From NCBI RefSeq assembly GCF_000801105.2, contig NC_079515.1:24141407-24205406 (forward strand): a stretch of 64,000 nt of DNA, written 5' to 3'. Numbering within the stretch: the first letter of the stretch is position 1; each line of letters opens with the position of its first letter. The notes under the pieces were generated by a model. It did not search any database. It was given only the letters and a program-made list of their open reading frames with translations, and was not told the origin of the DNA. Of this stretch, positions 22,607 through 33,339 are shown piece after piece. The translations under genes and the position numbers were made by a program. This DNA comes from Raphanus sativus. Taxonomy: Eukaryota; Streptophyta; Magnoliopsida; Brassicales; Brassicaceae.

Positions 22607-24403
22607 TATTTTTTTGGGATCAAGAGTTTAAAACCCTCTTTGTGTTGTGTGTAATGATTGCTTCTTATCTGACGAAACTACATGAAGACAAAGTGAATGT
22701 GTGAAAAAGAAGCAAAAGAGGAAACTGGAAGTAGAAAAGATTATCATAAGGATATATACAACAGACTCGAAGTTAATAGAAAGCTTAAGCAAAGTGTACA
22801 AAAATAACAAATAAAGAGATAGAATATAGTAGTATACATTATGAGTTAGCTTCAAAGAGACTACTATTGCCACCAAACGAAAGGTGTAGAGACAGAAAGA
22901 TAATACATTCTGAGGTCTTATTTAGAAGAGAAGTAGCCGTCAATGTGATGCATCAAATCAAAACAAAGATAAACCCTATTACAAGCAAAGAAAGCTCCAT
23001 ATCTTACACATAATCTTTTTCGGTTGTTAAGTCACCAATTTTTCTGGTTTTTTTTGTTTTTACTTTCAGAAGAAAAAATGGAGTTATGTGAGAGAAGAGA
23101 CAATATCTTGGCATTTAGTCAATGTGAGATTTTTGTTTTATTAGGTGGATCTTCCCAAAAAAGAAACACAGATCCAAAAAGTTACAATACCCAGAAAATT
23201 AATCATTTACATATTACCTAAAACTAGAATCTTTTTAACATATTCTGCAAAAAGGAGATTAAAACAAACAACAAAAACACTTTTTTGCTTTTTGCAGGAA
23301 GAATAATAAAACTTCACTGAATTTTTTTTTTTTGCAAAGAGCTTAAGGTTTACTTCACTGAATTTGAGTAGAGGTAAAGCATATATAAACCTTAAACTCA
23401 TACAATTCTACAGCAAACACAAACATGTAAAGTTACCTAGAAACGCAAAAAGAATGTTGCGTTCTAACTGTGATCACATTCAAAACCTGAAGAATGAAAA
23501 GTTTTTCACAAATCAAAGAAAAATTCAATTTAGGATTGGTAACAAATCATGTGAATGCATAAAAAAAATAAAGGAGAGAAATATTCTTTTGACAAAGTCG
23601 TGAAGAAATATTCTTTTTACCTGCACTGTCGATTTAGCTTCCTTTTGTTGAATAAATCGAACTAATAGAAAGAAGGAAAAAAAAGACAAACGAAATTGAA
23701 GAATTGCAAAATGAAGTTTTAGAACTGATCTTCAGACATCACTCGTCGGATTGCCTTTTTTTTTGCTCAATGCTCAGCAACATTAGTTTTCAACAAAGTT
23801 GAAAAATAAATACTATTATCAAAAATAACCCCAAAAGTAATGATTGTGTTGTTTCCACATCTCTTCCTTTACTTTGAATATTTATTTTTTGTAAACCTTT
23901 TCACATTAGTGGCATACATTTGACCTTGGATTCGTTTTCGTTCAACTGAAAACTCCATTTAGCTATTTGGAATCATCATTAAATTCTCATGGGGGTTTGA
24001 TAATGTCATCACCAAAATATTTAGGGGGCTATTCTGGAAATAATTGAGAGAATGAAACGAAAAGTAAAAGAACGTGGAAGAGGCGTTTTTTTAGCTACGC
24101 GCTTGTTGACGGCCCCGAGTCACGTGCCATTGTTCGGCCTCATATTGCTCCACTTTAGAACGGTCACGCAACACTAGTCACAAAACAAAGACAACCCTAT
24201 CATTTTTTCTGTAATTATAAAATCTACATTTCTTTTTAGATTTAATTTAACAGCCTTTTGATCATGTTATCATGTTGTGGACCAGATGGTCCACATCTTG
24301 GGTATGAATTATCTTACGTCCGAATTATTGTCTTCAGTTTAGTAAGTCACATGTTACAGCTTGATCATATCCATTGATCGGCGGAACACGTGTTGTTGAT
24401 TAA
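22607..24403. other. 5' region of the ROP-partner gene and spacer
   Basis: Immediately upstream of the RIP3-like ATG the sequence has the look of a 5' UTR intron; a likely upstream non-coding exon lies near 23620-23760. Beyond 23800 is AT-rich spacer with an ACGTG-containing stretch at about 24115-24130 (GAGTCACGTGCC). No coding sequence supported. Confidence 0.45.
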
Positions 24404-25480
24404 TCTAATCTATTAAAAGTGAAGTACAAATTTAAATTAACCCTGAATTTTTCTAAATAATTACAATTGAATGCCATTGATTTAAACACAATAGTTTTAG
24501 TAATAATTAAAAGCCTTTTCGTCAATTAACCAGCCCATTATGATTGACTTTCCCATTATTAACATGATTTATCTCATAACAAACAAAAATAACTCGGTTT
24601 ACTATTTACTAGCCGGCAAAATTTTCCAATCTTTGCATAAATTGGTTTACAACTATTAATAAACCAAGATTCTAAAATCAAGTGCACATAAAATTAATAT
24701 TAGTTTCAAGCAAAAAAAAATCATTATCGGTTACTAATTATTCAATCTAAGTGCATTTCACGCCAAACTAAATATTTAGTATAGATCTCCTTCTGTATCT
24801 TCACACCCACACTAACAATATATATAGAATTCTCTCTTTTTTTAACACAAAATATATAGAATTCCTATATAGTTTAATTTTTACTCATATTCAGAAAAAA
24901 ACAAAACTTACTTAGTAAAACAAGTATTACTCTTATGACTGGTCGTTTAGGCCCATCGAATTTGGTTCGGTTCATACAGATTTTCAAAATTTTGGTGTGA
25001 TACTCATAAGTTCAATTCGGGTTTTACTAATTATTAGATCGAGTTTGGTTCAGTTCCTTCTGTGTTCGATTCGGATCGATTATAACCAATGTTTGAAATC
25101 GTCTTAAAATATTTTTAAAAACCTAAATTTTTTGAAAAAAGCTCAAAATATATATTTTCACTAATTTAATTAAAAATTAGTTAAATTACCTAAAATAACT
25201 AAAACTATTCAAAATAACAAATAAAAAACTAAAAACTAAATTTAGAATAAAAATACATTTGTCCCGACGCACAAATCATACTCTTGAAATGTGGCTAAAA
25301 CGATTGACGGTTCAAAAAAAAATATAAACTATAAAATTATTGAGTTTAGAGATTTAATATTAAACAGTTAGTTAATATAGATAAATTTTAAAATATATAT
25401 TATACCATTTTTGTAAAATAAAATATTTATTTATAAAAATAAAAATAAACACCCGCACGGGCGTGCGGGTCAAACACTAG
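24404..25480 (+). mobile_element. Non-autonomous Helitron (1.08 kb)
   Basis: Starts TCTAATCTATTAAAAGTGAAG after an A and ends CACTAG (CTAG at 25477-25480) before a T. The subterminal hairpin at 25451-25470 is a perfect 9-bp stem (ACCCGCACG-GG-CGTGCGGGT). The first 100 bp match the 5' end of the 5125-6302 element (shared TTAACCC, AATAATTAC, ATGCCA, AAACACA and TAGTTT in order). No Rep/helicase coding sequence. Confidence 0.87.
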
Positions 25481-26292
25481 TGATATTCTAAAATTGAAGA
25501 ACAATTGTCTAAATGTTACTTGGATAAATCACCAGTTACTCCACCCTCTTTGATGGGCCAGCAACTAAACTCGAGGCCCAGTTCATGTTTCACCACTGGT
25601 TTAAGCTAATTGAACCAAAGATTAAACCGTCACCAGAATTTGAACCACTGTAATAGTGATACACTTGAAAACAAACAGAATCTAACTGTAACTCATGTCT
25701 TTGTGTTTCGAACTTGGGGAAGATTACATGGTTTCAGTATCTGTATTTTTTTAATAGTTTCTACTGCAAATCGGTAACGCTTTGCTCATGTTAATTGAAA
25801 AGATCGAAACTTTGGTGTAGCTTCTGTGTGTTCTGACATTGCACACCACCTGCTCGATAAATTGTCTGCAATATTTGCTCGTCCACATAGGTACCTCATC
25901 TAATGCCACCTGTGATAGAAACTCTTGCTTTGAACTTAAAATTGATTAGTAATGATGAATACTCTCTATTCTTGTTTTGATTTTTTTTTTTAGGTAACGT
26001 TTTCAACAAGAAACGATGAAACAACGTAACCACTCTGTTTCTGAGACATCATTGTATGTTGTGAAAATGTCTATATTTTGAGTTTATTTTTTGGTCTTCT
26101 ACGAAACAGGTTCATGTCCTGATAGCCAGTTTTGGAGGAGGGCTAACTTCTTGTTCGGCTACAGCAGATGACTTCTTATGCATTTACTAAGATAGATGCT
26201 TCTCTGAATGACATGTCTTTCAAGTTGAACCTTCCACACACATTCCTTTCGCAAGGAGGTGTTTCCTAGGATCAAAAGAAACTTCGATCGAG
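25481..26292. other. 5' region of the PPR gene
   Basis: Spacer and probable 5' UTR of the PPR gene. Pyrimidine tract plus AG (TTTTTTTTTTAG, near 25981-25994) and AACAG near 26105 suggest one or more 5' UTR introns, but exon limits cannot be fixed without transcripts. Confidence 0.45.
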
Positions 26293-28581
26293 ATGGAAAA
26301 AATATTAAGATCAGGAGCTAAGGCTGCCTTCAGAAACAGTCAGATACCGGCGAGATTAAGTGTGGTATCAACCATCAAGACCGAAGAGTCGATGAATGAT
26401 CACATCGATTCCCTCTGTAAACAAAAGTCTTACAGGGAAGCAATGGAAGCGTTTGACTTTGCACAGAAGAACTCAAGCTTCAAGATAAGGTTAAAGACCT
26501 ATGGTTCTCTAATTTGTGCTTGCTCTTCTTCTAGGTCTCTAGCACAAGGCAGAAAGATACATGATCAAATCTCGAAATCCGACTGCAAGCACGATACTGT
26601 TCTCAACAATCACATTCTAAGCATGTATGGGAAATGTGGCTCGCTGAGGGAAGCTAGAGAGGTTTTTGATTTTATGCCTCAGAGGAACTTGGTTTCTTAC
26701 ACATCTGTGATTACTGGCTACTCGCAGAACGGTCAGGAAAGGGAGGCGATCAAACTGTATATGGAAATGCTTCGGGCAGGTTTAGTTCCAGACCAGTATT
26801 CATTTGGTAGCATCATCAAAGCCTGTGCCAGTGCTGGTGATGCTGTGTTAGGGAAACAACTGCATACTCAAGTCATCAAGCTTGAACCCAGTTCTAGTCT
26901 TTTTGCTCAAAATGCTTTGATTGCTATGTATGTTAGCTTTGGTCGAATTACAGATGCAAGGAAAGTGTTCTGTGGCATCCCAGTGAAGGATGTAATCTCC
27001 TGGGGTTCAATCATCGCAGGTTACTCGCAACTTGGGTACGAGTTTGAGGCACTGGGGCACTTAAAAGATATGTTGTCTTATGGTGTTTTCCAGCCAAACG
27101 AATATATATTTGGTAGCTCCTTAAAAGCTTGTAGCAGTCTCCTTCGAGCAGATTATGGAAGCCAAATACATGGTTTGTGCATTAAGTCTGGCTTCTCTGA
27201 AGACGCGTTTGCAGGCTGCTCTCTCTGTGACATGTATGCTAGATGTGGTTTTCTGAGCTCTGCGAGGAGAGTGTTTTATCTGATAGAAAGGCCTGACACA
27301 GCTTCATGGAACGTGATTATAGCTGGACTTGCGAATAACGGCTACGCTGATGAGGCTGTGTCGTTTTTCTCTCAGATGAGGAGCTCTGGTTATGCTCCTG
27401 ATGCTACCTCCTTGCGTTCTTTGCTCTGTGGTCAGACAAACGAAATGGGTCTGCGTCAAGGCAGGCAGATTCACTCTTTCATCGTCAAGTACGGTTTGGT
27501 TACAGATCTTTCGGTCTGCAACTCTCTGCTTACCATGTACAGCTGCTGCTCGGATTTGTACTGTTGTTTTAAGATGTTTGAAGACTTAAGAAACGAAGCA
27601 GATTCGGTTTCTTGGAATGCTATTCTGACGGCGTGTTTGCGACATGAACAGCCAGCAGAGGTGTTGAGATTGTTTAAGATGATGCTTGTCTCTGAATGTG
27701 TGACAGATCACATAACCATGGGTAATCTGTTACGTGCTTGTGTGGAAATCTCCTCTTTAAAACTAGGAAGTCAAGTCCATTGCTACAATTTTAAAACTGG
27801 CTTGGTTCTTGAACAGTTTATAATAAACGGACTCATTGATATGTATGCCAAGTGTGGGTCATTGGAGCAAGCGAGAAGGGTGTTTGATTCAATGGATGAT
27901 AACAAAGACGTTGTTTCGTGGAGCACCTTGATAGTTGGATATGCACAGTCTGGATTTGGTGAAGAAGCTCTCACATTGTTCAAGGCAATGAAAAGTTCAG
28001 GCATAGAGCCAAACCATGTAACGTTCGTCGGTGTTCTTACTGCTTGTAGTCATGTTGGGTTGGTGGAAGAAGGCTTGAAGCTGTATGCAATCATGCAAAG
28101 TGAACACAGGATCGCACCGACTAAAGAGCATTGCTCTTGCGTAGTCGATTTGCTAGCTCGTGCTGGACATTTAGATGAAGCTGAGAAATTCATCGATGAA
28201 ATGAAGTTGGAACCTGATGTGGTCGTGTGGAAGACTCTACTCTCTGCTTGTAAAACCCAAGGAAACGTTGATCTCGCTCGAAAAGCTGCTGAAAACATTC
28301 TGAACATCGATCCTTTTAACTCTACAGCTCATGTATTGCTCTGTGGGATACATGCTTCTTCTGGTAACTGGGAAGATGCTGCGTTGATGAGGAGCTCGAT
28401 GAAAAGACATGATGTTAAGAAGGTTCCGGGACAGAGCTGGATTGAAGTTAAGGATGAAAGGCATGTATTCTTTGCTGAGGACGTTCTTCATCCAAAGAGG
28501 GATGATATATATACAGTCTTGCAAAACATTTTCGTGGAGATGCTTGATGAGAGTAGGCCACAACACAAGAGAAGACTTTAG
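26293..28581 (+). CDS. Pentatricopeptide repeat protein, PLS-class E subgroup, mitochondrial (At3g53360-like)
   Basis: Intronless 762-residue protein; the ATG at 26293 opens a basic, Arg/Ser-containing presequence (MEKILRSGAKAAFRNSQIPARL) consistent with mitochondrial import. From about residue 70 to 640 it consists of about 16 tandem P, L and S repeats (HDTVLNNHILSMYGKCG, RNLVSYTSVITGYSQNG, DVVSWSTLIVGYAQSG). The E and E+ motifs follow (about 640-762; DPFNSTAHVLLCGIHASSGNW, KKVPGQSWIEVKDE), and there is no DYW deaminase end. PLS-E proteins usually specify C-to-U editing sites in organelle transcripts, recruiting a DYW partner in trans; the site here is unknown. Length and order match At3g53360 (768 residues). 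Its 3' end was copied into the rearranged segment at 30183-30433. Confidence 0.95.
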   Translation: MEKILRSGAKAAFRNSQIPARLSVVSTIKTEESMNDHIDSLCKQKSYREAMEAFDFAQKNSSFKIRLKTYGSLICACSSSRSLAQGRKIHDQISKSDCKHDTVLNNHILSMYGKCGSLREAREVFDFMPQRNLVSYTSVITGYSQNGQEREAIKLYMEMLRAGLVPDQYSFGSIIKACASAGDAVLGKQLHTQVIKLEPSSSLFAQNALIAMYVSFGRITDARKVFCGIPVKDVISWGSIIAGYSQLGYEFEALGHLKDMLSYGVFQPNEYIFGSSLKACSSLLRADYGSQIHGLCIKSGFSEDAFAGCSLCDMYARCGFLSSARRVFYLIERPDTASWNVIIAGLANNGYADEAVSFFSQMRSSGYAPDATSLRSLLCGQTNEMGLRQGRQIHSFIVKYGLVTDLSVCNSLLTMYSCCSDLYCCFKMFEDLRNEADSVSWNAILTACLRHEQPAEVLRLFKMMLVSECVTDHITMGNLLRACVEISSLKLGSQVHCYNFKTGLVLEQFIINGLIDMYAKCGSLEQARRVFDSMDDNKDVVSWSTLIVGYAQSGFGEEALTLFKAMKSSGIEPNHVTFVGVLTACSHVGLVEEGLKLYAIMQSEHRIAPTKEHCSCVVDLLARAGHLDEAEKFIDEMKLEPDVVVWKTLLSACKTQGNVDLARKAAENILNIDPFNSTAHVLLCGIHASSGNWEDAALMRSSMKRHDVKKVPGQSWIEVKDERHVFFAEDVLHPKRDDIYTVLQNIFVEMLDESRPQHKRRL

Positions 28582-28980
28582 ATGTGATTATTGCACCTTC
28601 TCTTTCATAGAAAATGTCCATTTGATATTATTATTTTTTGTTACTTAAAGAATCTATTCTGTTAAAAATGAAAAATACTTTCCTATTTTAAGTGATTTTT
28701 AACAGATTTTCTTTCCATTATGTGAACTTACGAGTGATCTAGTATGTGAACTATAACTTACAAGTGATATATTATGAACAGAGTTTAAAGAGAGGATACT
28801 CATGTAGAAACGTTACTTGAAACTCTTTTAGACCGTTTTCATCAAAGTCCGATAAATCAAGGTGTATAGGATCAAATTAGGAAAGAAAAACCTATGTGAA
28901 CATTCAAAGAGTGACCTTATCAATTGTAAAACAAAGAAAGTTTTTAAGCACAACATTCAAAACAATAGTATGGGGTCACT
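28582..28980. other. PPR 3' UTR and short spacer
   Basis: AT-rich 3' flank. An 11-bp inverted repeat (CTGTTAAAAAT / ATTTTTAACAG) at about 28658-28705 could form a hairpin in the 3' UTR. No coding sequence. Confidence 0.5.
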
Positions 28981-30182
28981 ACATGTTTCAAATCCTCCTC
29001 CTTGCTGCTCTTAACACGTTAACTATAAGCATCGCTAAAGCCATCGCACCCATGCAACCAGGAGTATTAATTATGGAAGATTTGACTTTGAGAACCTCCT
29101 CTAAGCAGTCGTCTCCTATCAATTTGTACCCAGGGGATCATCTGGATCCTACAAAAACAGAAATATGAATGTCACATTAAGATACTAGATGCATTATTAC
29201 AATTTTAAACAAATATATTCACATACCTCAACAGGTGTTACCCCAAGATCGATTATGTAGGCCCCTTGTTTAATCCAATTGGCTCTCAATATGTTTGCTT
29301 GTCCAGTGACACTGATGATGATATCCGCTTTTTTGTGAGCTTTTCAGAATTCTTACTCTTTGGACTGATGATCGCTGACATGGCTCCCTCATTCTACAAT
29401 ATAAAAGAGTGCATTATTAGAGCACTTCCATTAAGGAGATGGTGGATGATGGTATCTAAACAGAAGTAAATAATTTATAGAAATTGTCAGAAGAGAGAGA
29501 GGAGAGATACTATGAAGAAAAATGTTTTTGACATATCAACTTTTCAAATGTCACTTTACAATTAGTTTTTTTTATTTTAAAAGAAAAAACAAATTTAATT
29601 AAATAAGAAAACAGAAAATAATAAAAAAATAAGTAATGAGAACTTAAAATAAGTAATGAGAACTTTTTGAGGGGTTTAGCCAATAAGGTTGCTCTTATAA
29701 AAACTAACTAGTTGTGTCTCAGAGAAATATATATCATTACCTGTAGCAGCATGGCAGTGGGGAAACAAATGTGGTTAGTCTCAATCACTACTGCTCACTT
29801 TGCTGTCATATCAACACTATACTTCTTAATTAGTAACTCTATGCATGTCTTTGCATCCAATGGATAAAACACTGGTTCTTTTAGCCCCACGGCTAGCTGT
29901 ATCATCATTTGTGTGTGACTCCCATCGACGCTAACAGAGCTCATTATATTACGCTCGTTATAAGGCTGTGTAACATCATCCCAACATCAATCATTATCGA
30001 GATATCGAGATATATTAATAAATATGACTGAGAGTATTGAGAGAAAACAACTTAGAGGCCGTTGAATCACAATCCCATGGACATTAGGTTTGAGTTCAAG
30101 GATGATACCGAGTTGATCAAATCTTCTTCAGTGGATTTTTCAGACATACGCACGACAATTGTTGTAATGCCAATAACTGATA
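28981..30182 (-). pseudogene. Broken FolD (5,10-methylene-THF dehydrogenase/cyclohydrolase) gene
   Basis: Minus-strand fragments follow the order of FolD. About 30080-30180 reads IGITTIVVRMSEKSTEEDL then hits TGA. About 29750-29945 reads EPVFYPLDAKTCIELL and, after an in-frame TGA, FPTAMLLQ before a GT donor. About 29229-29400 reads SKNSEKLTKK, then after a 1-nt slip in an A run ADIIISVTGQANILRANWIK and IIDLGVTPVE before a GT. About 28985-29155 reads LIGDDCLEE and NTPGCMGAMALAML. FolD supplies one-carbon folates; these correspond to the NADP-binding half and the PGGVGPMT-like loop, here mutated. Stops, frameshifts and a MITE in one intron show it is dead. Retained intron borders mean it arose by DNA duplication rather than reverse transcription. 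Confidence 0.75.
29420..29694. mobile_element. Tourist-like MITE (275 bp)
   Basis: Starts GAGCACTTCCATTAAGG and ends CCAATAAGGTTGCTC, imperfect inverted repeats, with TTA on each side (29417-29419 and 29695-29697). This GAGCA-type terminus with a TWA target is common among Brassicaceae Harbinger-derived MITEs. It sits in an intron position of the FolD remnant. TIR identity is only moderate. Confidence 0.55.
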
Positions 30183-30433
30183 TATATCATCCCTCTCTGA
30201 ATGAAGAACATCCTCAGCAAAGGATATATGCCTTTTATCTTTAACTTCAATCCAGCTCCGTCCCAGTACCTTTTTAACATCATGTCTTTTCATGGAGCTC
30301 CTCAGCGACACATCATCTTCCTAGTTTCCAGAAGAAGCGTGTATCCCACATACCAATGCATGAGTTGTGGAGTTGAATGGTTTGGTTGGAGATGGTTGAT
30401 GAGAGTAGGCCGCAACACAAGAGAAGACTCTAA
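30183..30433. pseudogene. Rearranged copy of the PPR gene 3' end
   Basis: 30183-30377 on the minus strand is a diverged copy of PPR positions about 28313-28512 (SSMKRHDVKK, GRSWIEVKDKRH, AEDVLHSERDDIY). 30388-30433 on the plus strand is a copy of 28536-28581, the last 46 bp of the PPR gene including its stop. The two pieces are therefore in opposite orientations in the copy but contiguous and collinear in the source. The inverted piece directly abuts the FolD remnant. Confidence 0.85.
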
Positions 30434-31537
30434 TTTATCCATTAGAGCGGATAAACAAACTTTCTTCTCTTAGGGGAACATTAGAGGCGTCTTGTGGAGA
30501 TATGTAACAATATGACAAACTGTGGAGGTTTTACATGTGATTATTATGTTTCTTGTTACCTTTATAGCTGAAGCTCTATTATTATGCTTCTTGTTAGCTT
30601 TGTAGCTGAAGCTCACATGACCGGTCTGGGATTTTAGAGGTATTTAATAATTGAGTAAAAGTTTCAAAAATAGTATTATTGTTTTGTGTAAAAAAAATTC
30701 AAAAGATTGAAGACTATAGACAAATGTTTTACTTCCATATGTTCAAGACCGGTCTTTGTTCCATGCATGTCCCTTAAAGTTTCAAGAACAACTCATTTTG
30801 TACCTACAATTCAAAACTTAAAGAGAAGACAACTTCTGATGTCACAATTAAAGAAAGAAAAATGTTACGTAAATTAGTGTTGTGGAGTCATATGTAGCAA
30901 TATGAGGAAATGTGGAAGCTTAAACTAAAACTCGATGTCATAATTCTAAAAATCGGTATAGACGGGAATTCATTCATAATCGAAACCATTTTCTTAAAAT
31001 ATGATTTATATGATTAAATTACATTGTTTTAAAATCGATTCAAAATTAGTCTAAATTAAGTAATAATGTTACTACAAATTTACAGTTTATCTAATTTCAT
31101 TTGTTTTGCATATAATTCATCAAAATAATTTTATAATGCAACCCAAAAACTAAATTATCTTCTATTATAAATATTTATGTAATAAATCAATAATTAGTTA
31201 ATGCCTAGGTCCTATCAAATAATCTGACTAGTCGATAGTCTTCTACATAACACCTAATTACCGCTAGCTACTTTTTTTAACATAGATGCATGTGCCTTTA
31301 AGCTTTCCAAGAACAGCTCTGTTTGTAACCACAATTCAAAACTTTTTTTGCAAAAGAAACTTAGGAGATGACAATTCAAAACTTAGGAGAAGACAACTTC
31401 TTATTTGTCTCCAAGTGAAATCATACAGAACTCACGACACAATTGAAGGAAGAAAAATGTTATGTAAACGAACAAACAAAAAAAGAACTTTATCCACTTC
31501 TGGACAAGACACAGAGTGATGAAGCTAAGGTGGGTTT
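30434..31537. other. Repeat-containing spacer
   Basis: Between the PPR-tail copy and S1FA. Contains a 36-bp tandem duplication at about 30540-30612 (TAGCTGAAGCT ends each copy) and two related blocks about 520 bp apart. No coding sequence. Confidence 0.55.
30764..31475 (+). repeat. Pair of diverged direct repeats (about 30764-30875 and 31288-31475)
   Basis: Both blocks contain, in order, CATGT-CCTTTAA-G-TTTC-AAGAACA, a GTA/AACC-ACAATTCAAAACTT phrase, GAGAAGACAACTTCT and GAAAAATGTTA-GTAAA. The second copy carries an extra internal duplication of the ACAATTCAAAACTTAGGAGA phrase. The origin is unknown; they may be old copies of one non-coding element. Confidence 0.65.
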
Positions 31538-32327
31538 TTATTCTCCAGGCACAGAGACTCCTTGCTTGAGCTTCTCCCGCTTGAGCTTCTTCTTAGAAAC
31601 GGGCTTCTTCCTCCTTGGAGGTAGGTTCTTCTGAGCATACAAGTACATCACGCAGTTGGCGACAAGGAAGACAACAAGCGGACCTCCGATAACAAGAAGC
31701 ACGATTAATCCCGGGTTCAAACCTTTGGCTTCAGCAGCCGCCTATGAATTGCCAAACCAAATGAGTGCATATAAAAACATCATATCAAGCATAGAAACAA
31801 TGATCTAGGACGGAGAAAATCAAGTGCTGGTAACAAAAACTGAACAAACACACTAGGACCTCGAATATATACCAAGCAAAACGTGCATGCAACAATAAAT
31901 GCGATCGTTTGTAAAACCATTATCAATAGTCAGGTGACATAATGTTTCAAAATGAGAAGAGGCTGGTTTCACATTTCAGAGTTAGGAACCGAATATGTGC
32001 TAATGTAAGGACATAACAGTGCATACAAGACCTAAGATAGATTCGTCTTTTTGCATAGTTCAGGGGAAGCTAGACTTGAAAATTGATACGCATGCATGCA
32101 ACCTCACACCTCAATCAGATCGCAATTTCTTTTTCTTTTTTCCTAAAATTAAATTATGCATATCACATTGGTTTCTAAGATCATTAAAAAAATAGTATAG
32201 GTTCCCAAACATCCCTAAGAAATATAATTGACGGGATCACAGAAAAAAAGAACCGTTGAATCATACAGAAGCAGCAAGTACAGGGGATGATTCACGATAC
32301 CTTTCCTGCAAAATCTTTGCCGTCCAT
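31538..32327 (-). CDS. S1FA: S1FA-like small DNA-binding protein
   Basis: Two exons, 32301-32327 (MDGKDFAGK) and 31538-31741, separated by a 559-bp phase-0 intron, give 76 residues, the exact size of plant S1FA proteins. Residues 20-48 form a hydrophobic segment ([20 protein letters not shown]). The C-terminal 30 residues are strongly basic ([17 protein letters not shown]), the nuclear localisation and DNA-binding region described for spinach S1Fa, which binds a negative element in the RPS1 promoter. The hydrophobic stretch is odd for a transcription factor and could be a membrane segment. Position after the PPR gene matches At3g53370. Confidence 0.93.
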
Positions 32328-32776
32328 CAATGCGATCCAAAATCTGTAAGATTAGCAACAGCAACGTAAGAATGGTAGGAGGAAAAGGAGAATGATTTGT
32401 TAAGAAAGTAAGATCTGTTTTCGAACCGGAGAAGAGATTATTAAGACACAAATACACGCAGATATGTTACTACACGTGTTTTGTCACTGGAAAACTATTA
32501 CCTGAACCCCTTACTTTCAGGAATCTTCCTATTCAAACCGTAACTTTTGTAATGCGAAGTTAGACCCCTAAGTAAACTAGAATGTATTTATCCGGTTTTA
32601 ATTTGGTTTTAATTCGGTTTCGGTTTACCAATATTATAGATCTCAGAATAAAACTTATGTGTTGAATTGTCTTGTTAACTTTATTTACATTTAGTTTAGA
32701 ATTTTTTACTTTCTGAGCCACTTTTCATCTTTCTTATTTCACAATAAGTCACTTACCACTTGTTACATACTTCTGC

Positions 32777-33259
32777 TTGCTTAAAAGACCTCAAAGTCCT
32801 CAGTTTAGAGAAGTAACGATTTTGGTTCAATTTAAACAAACCAGACCACACTCTCACCGGTCCATACTACAGAAGACCATTTTCAATCGAAACAATTCAT
32901 TGTCAATAGCATCAACCTTATTCTCTCATCTTTGCTCCATCTTCATCATTCTCAGGCTTCTTTCCAAAACACCTATTTTCCATTTTGTTGGCATATCACT
33001 TAACGATCAGATTGAAAAAGAAGAAGAAGAAGACAAAACACCAAAAAATCTTATGACAAGAACAAAGCTTTATGTAACTGAGATTAAAGAAGAAGAAAGA
33101 GATTGGAAAATTGAAAGAATAATTGGTCGAGGGTTGGCGAAATCAGTTTCGACAGGAACGATCCCTCTCTTCGTGATGATCTACGCGACAGTGAGCATAG
33201 CCATCTCTATTCTTCTAGATCCTTTAATTGATTCTCGTTTCATTTTGTTAGTTTCTTAG
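32777..33259 (+). CDS. Unassigned 160-codon open frame
   Basis: Open from ATG at 32777 to TAG at 33259. The middle is acidic and Lys-rich (about residues 78-112, EKEEEEDKTPK, TEIKEEERDWKIERI). The C-terminus is hydrophobic (GTIPLFVMIYATVSIAISILL, residues about 127-147) and could be a membrane segment. I recognise no family. The first 75 residues have the composition of untranslated DNA, so a start nearer residue 92 (MTRTKLYVTE) is equally possible. It may be a lineage-specific short gene or chance. Confidence 0.3.
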   Translation: MLKRPQSPQFREVTILVQFKQTRPHSHRSILQKTIFNRNNSLSIASTLFSHLCSIFIILRLLSKTPIFHFVGISLNDQIEKEEEEDKTPKNLMTRTKLYVTEIKEEERDWKIERIIGRGLAKSVSTGTIPLFVMIYATVSIAISILLDPLIDSRFILLVS

Positions 33260-33339
33260 TGTTTTGTGGATTTCAAAATTTAGATCTGCAAAATTTCGAT
33301 TTCAAAATCCAGATCTGAAAAGATGTGGACGGATAGCGT

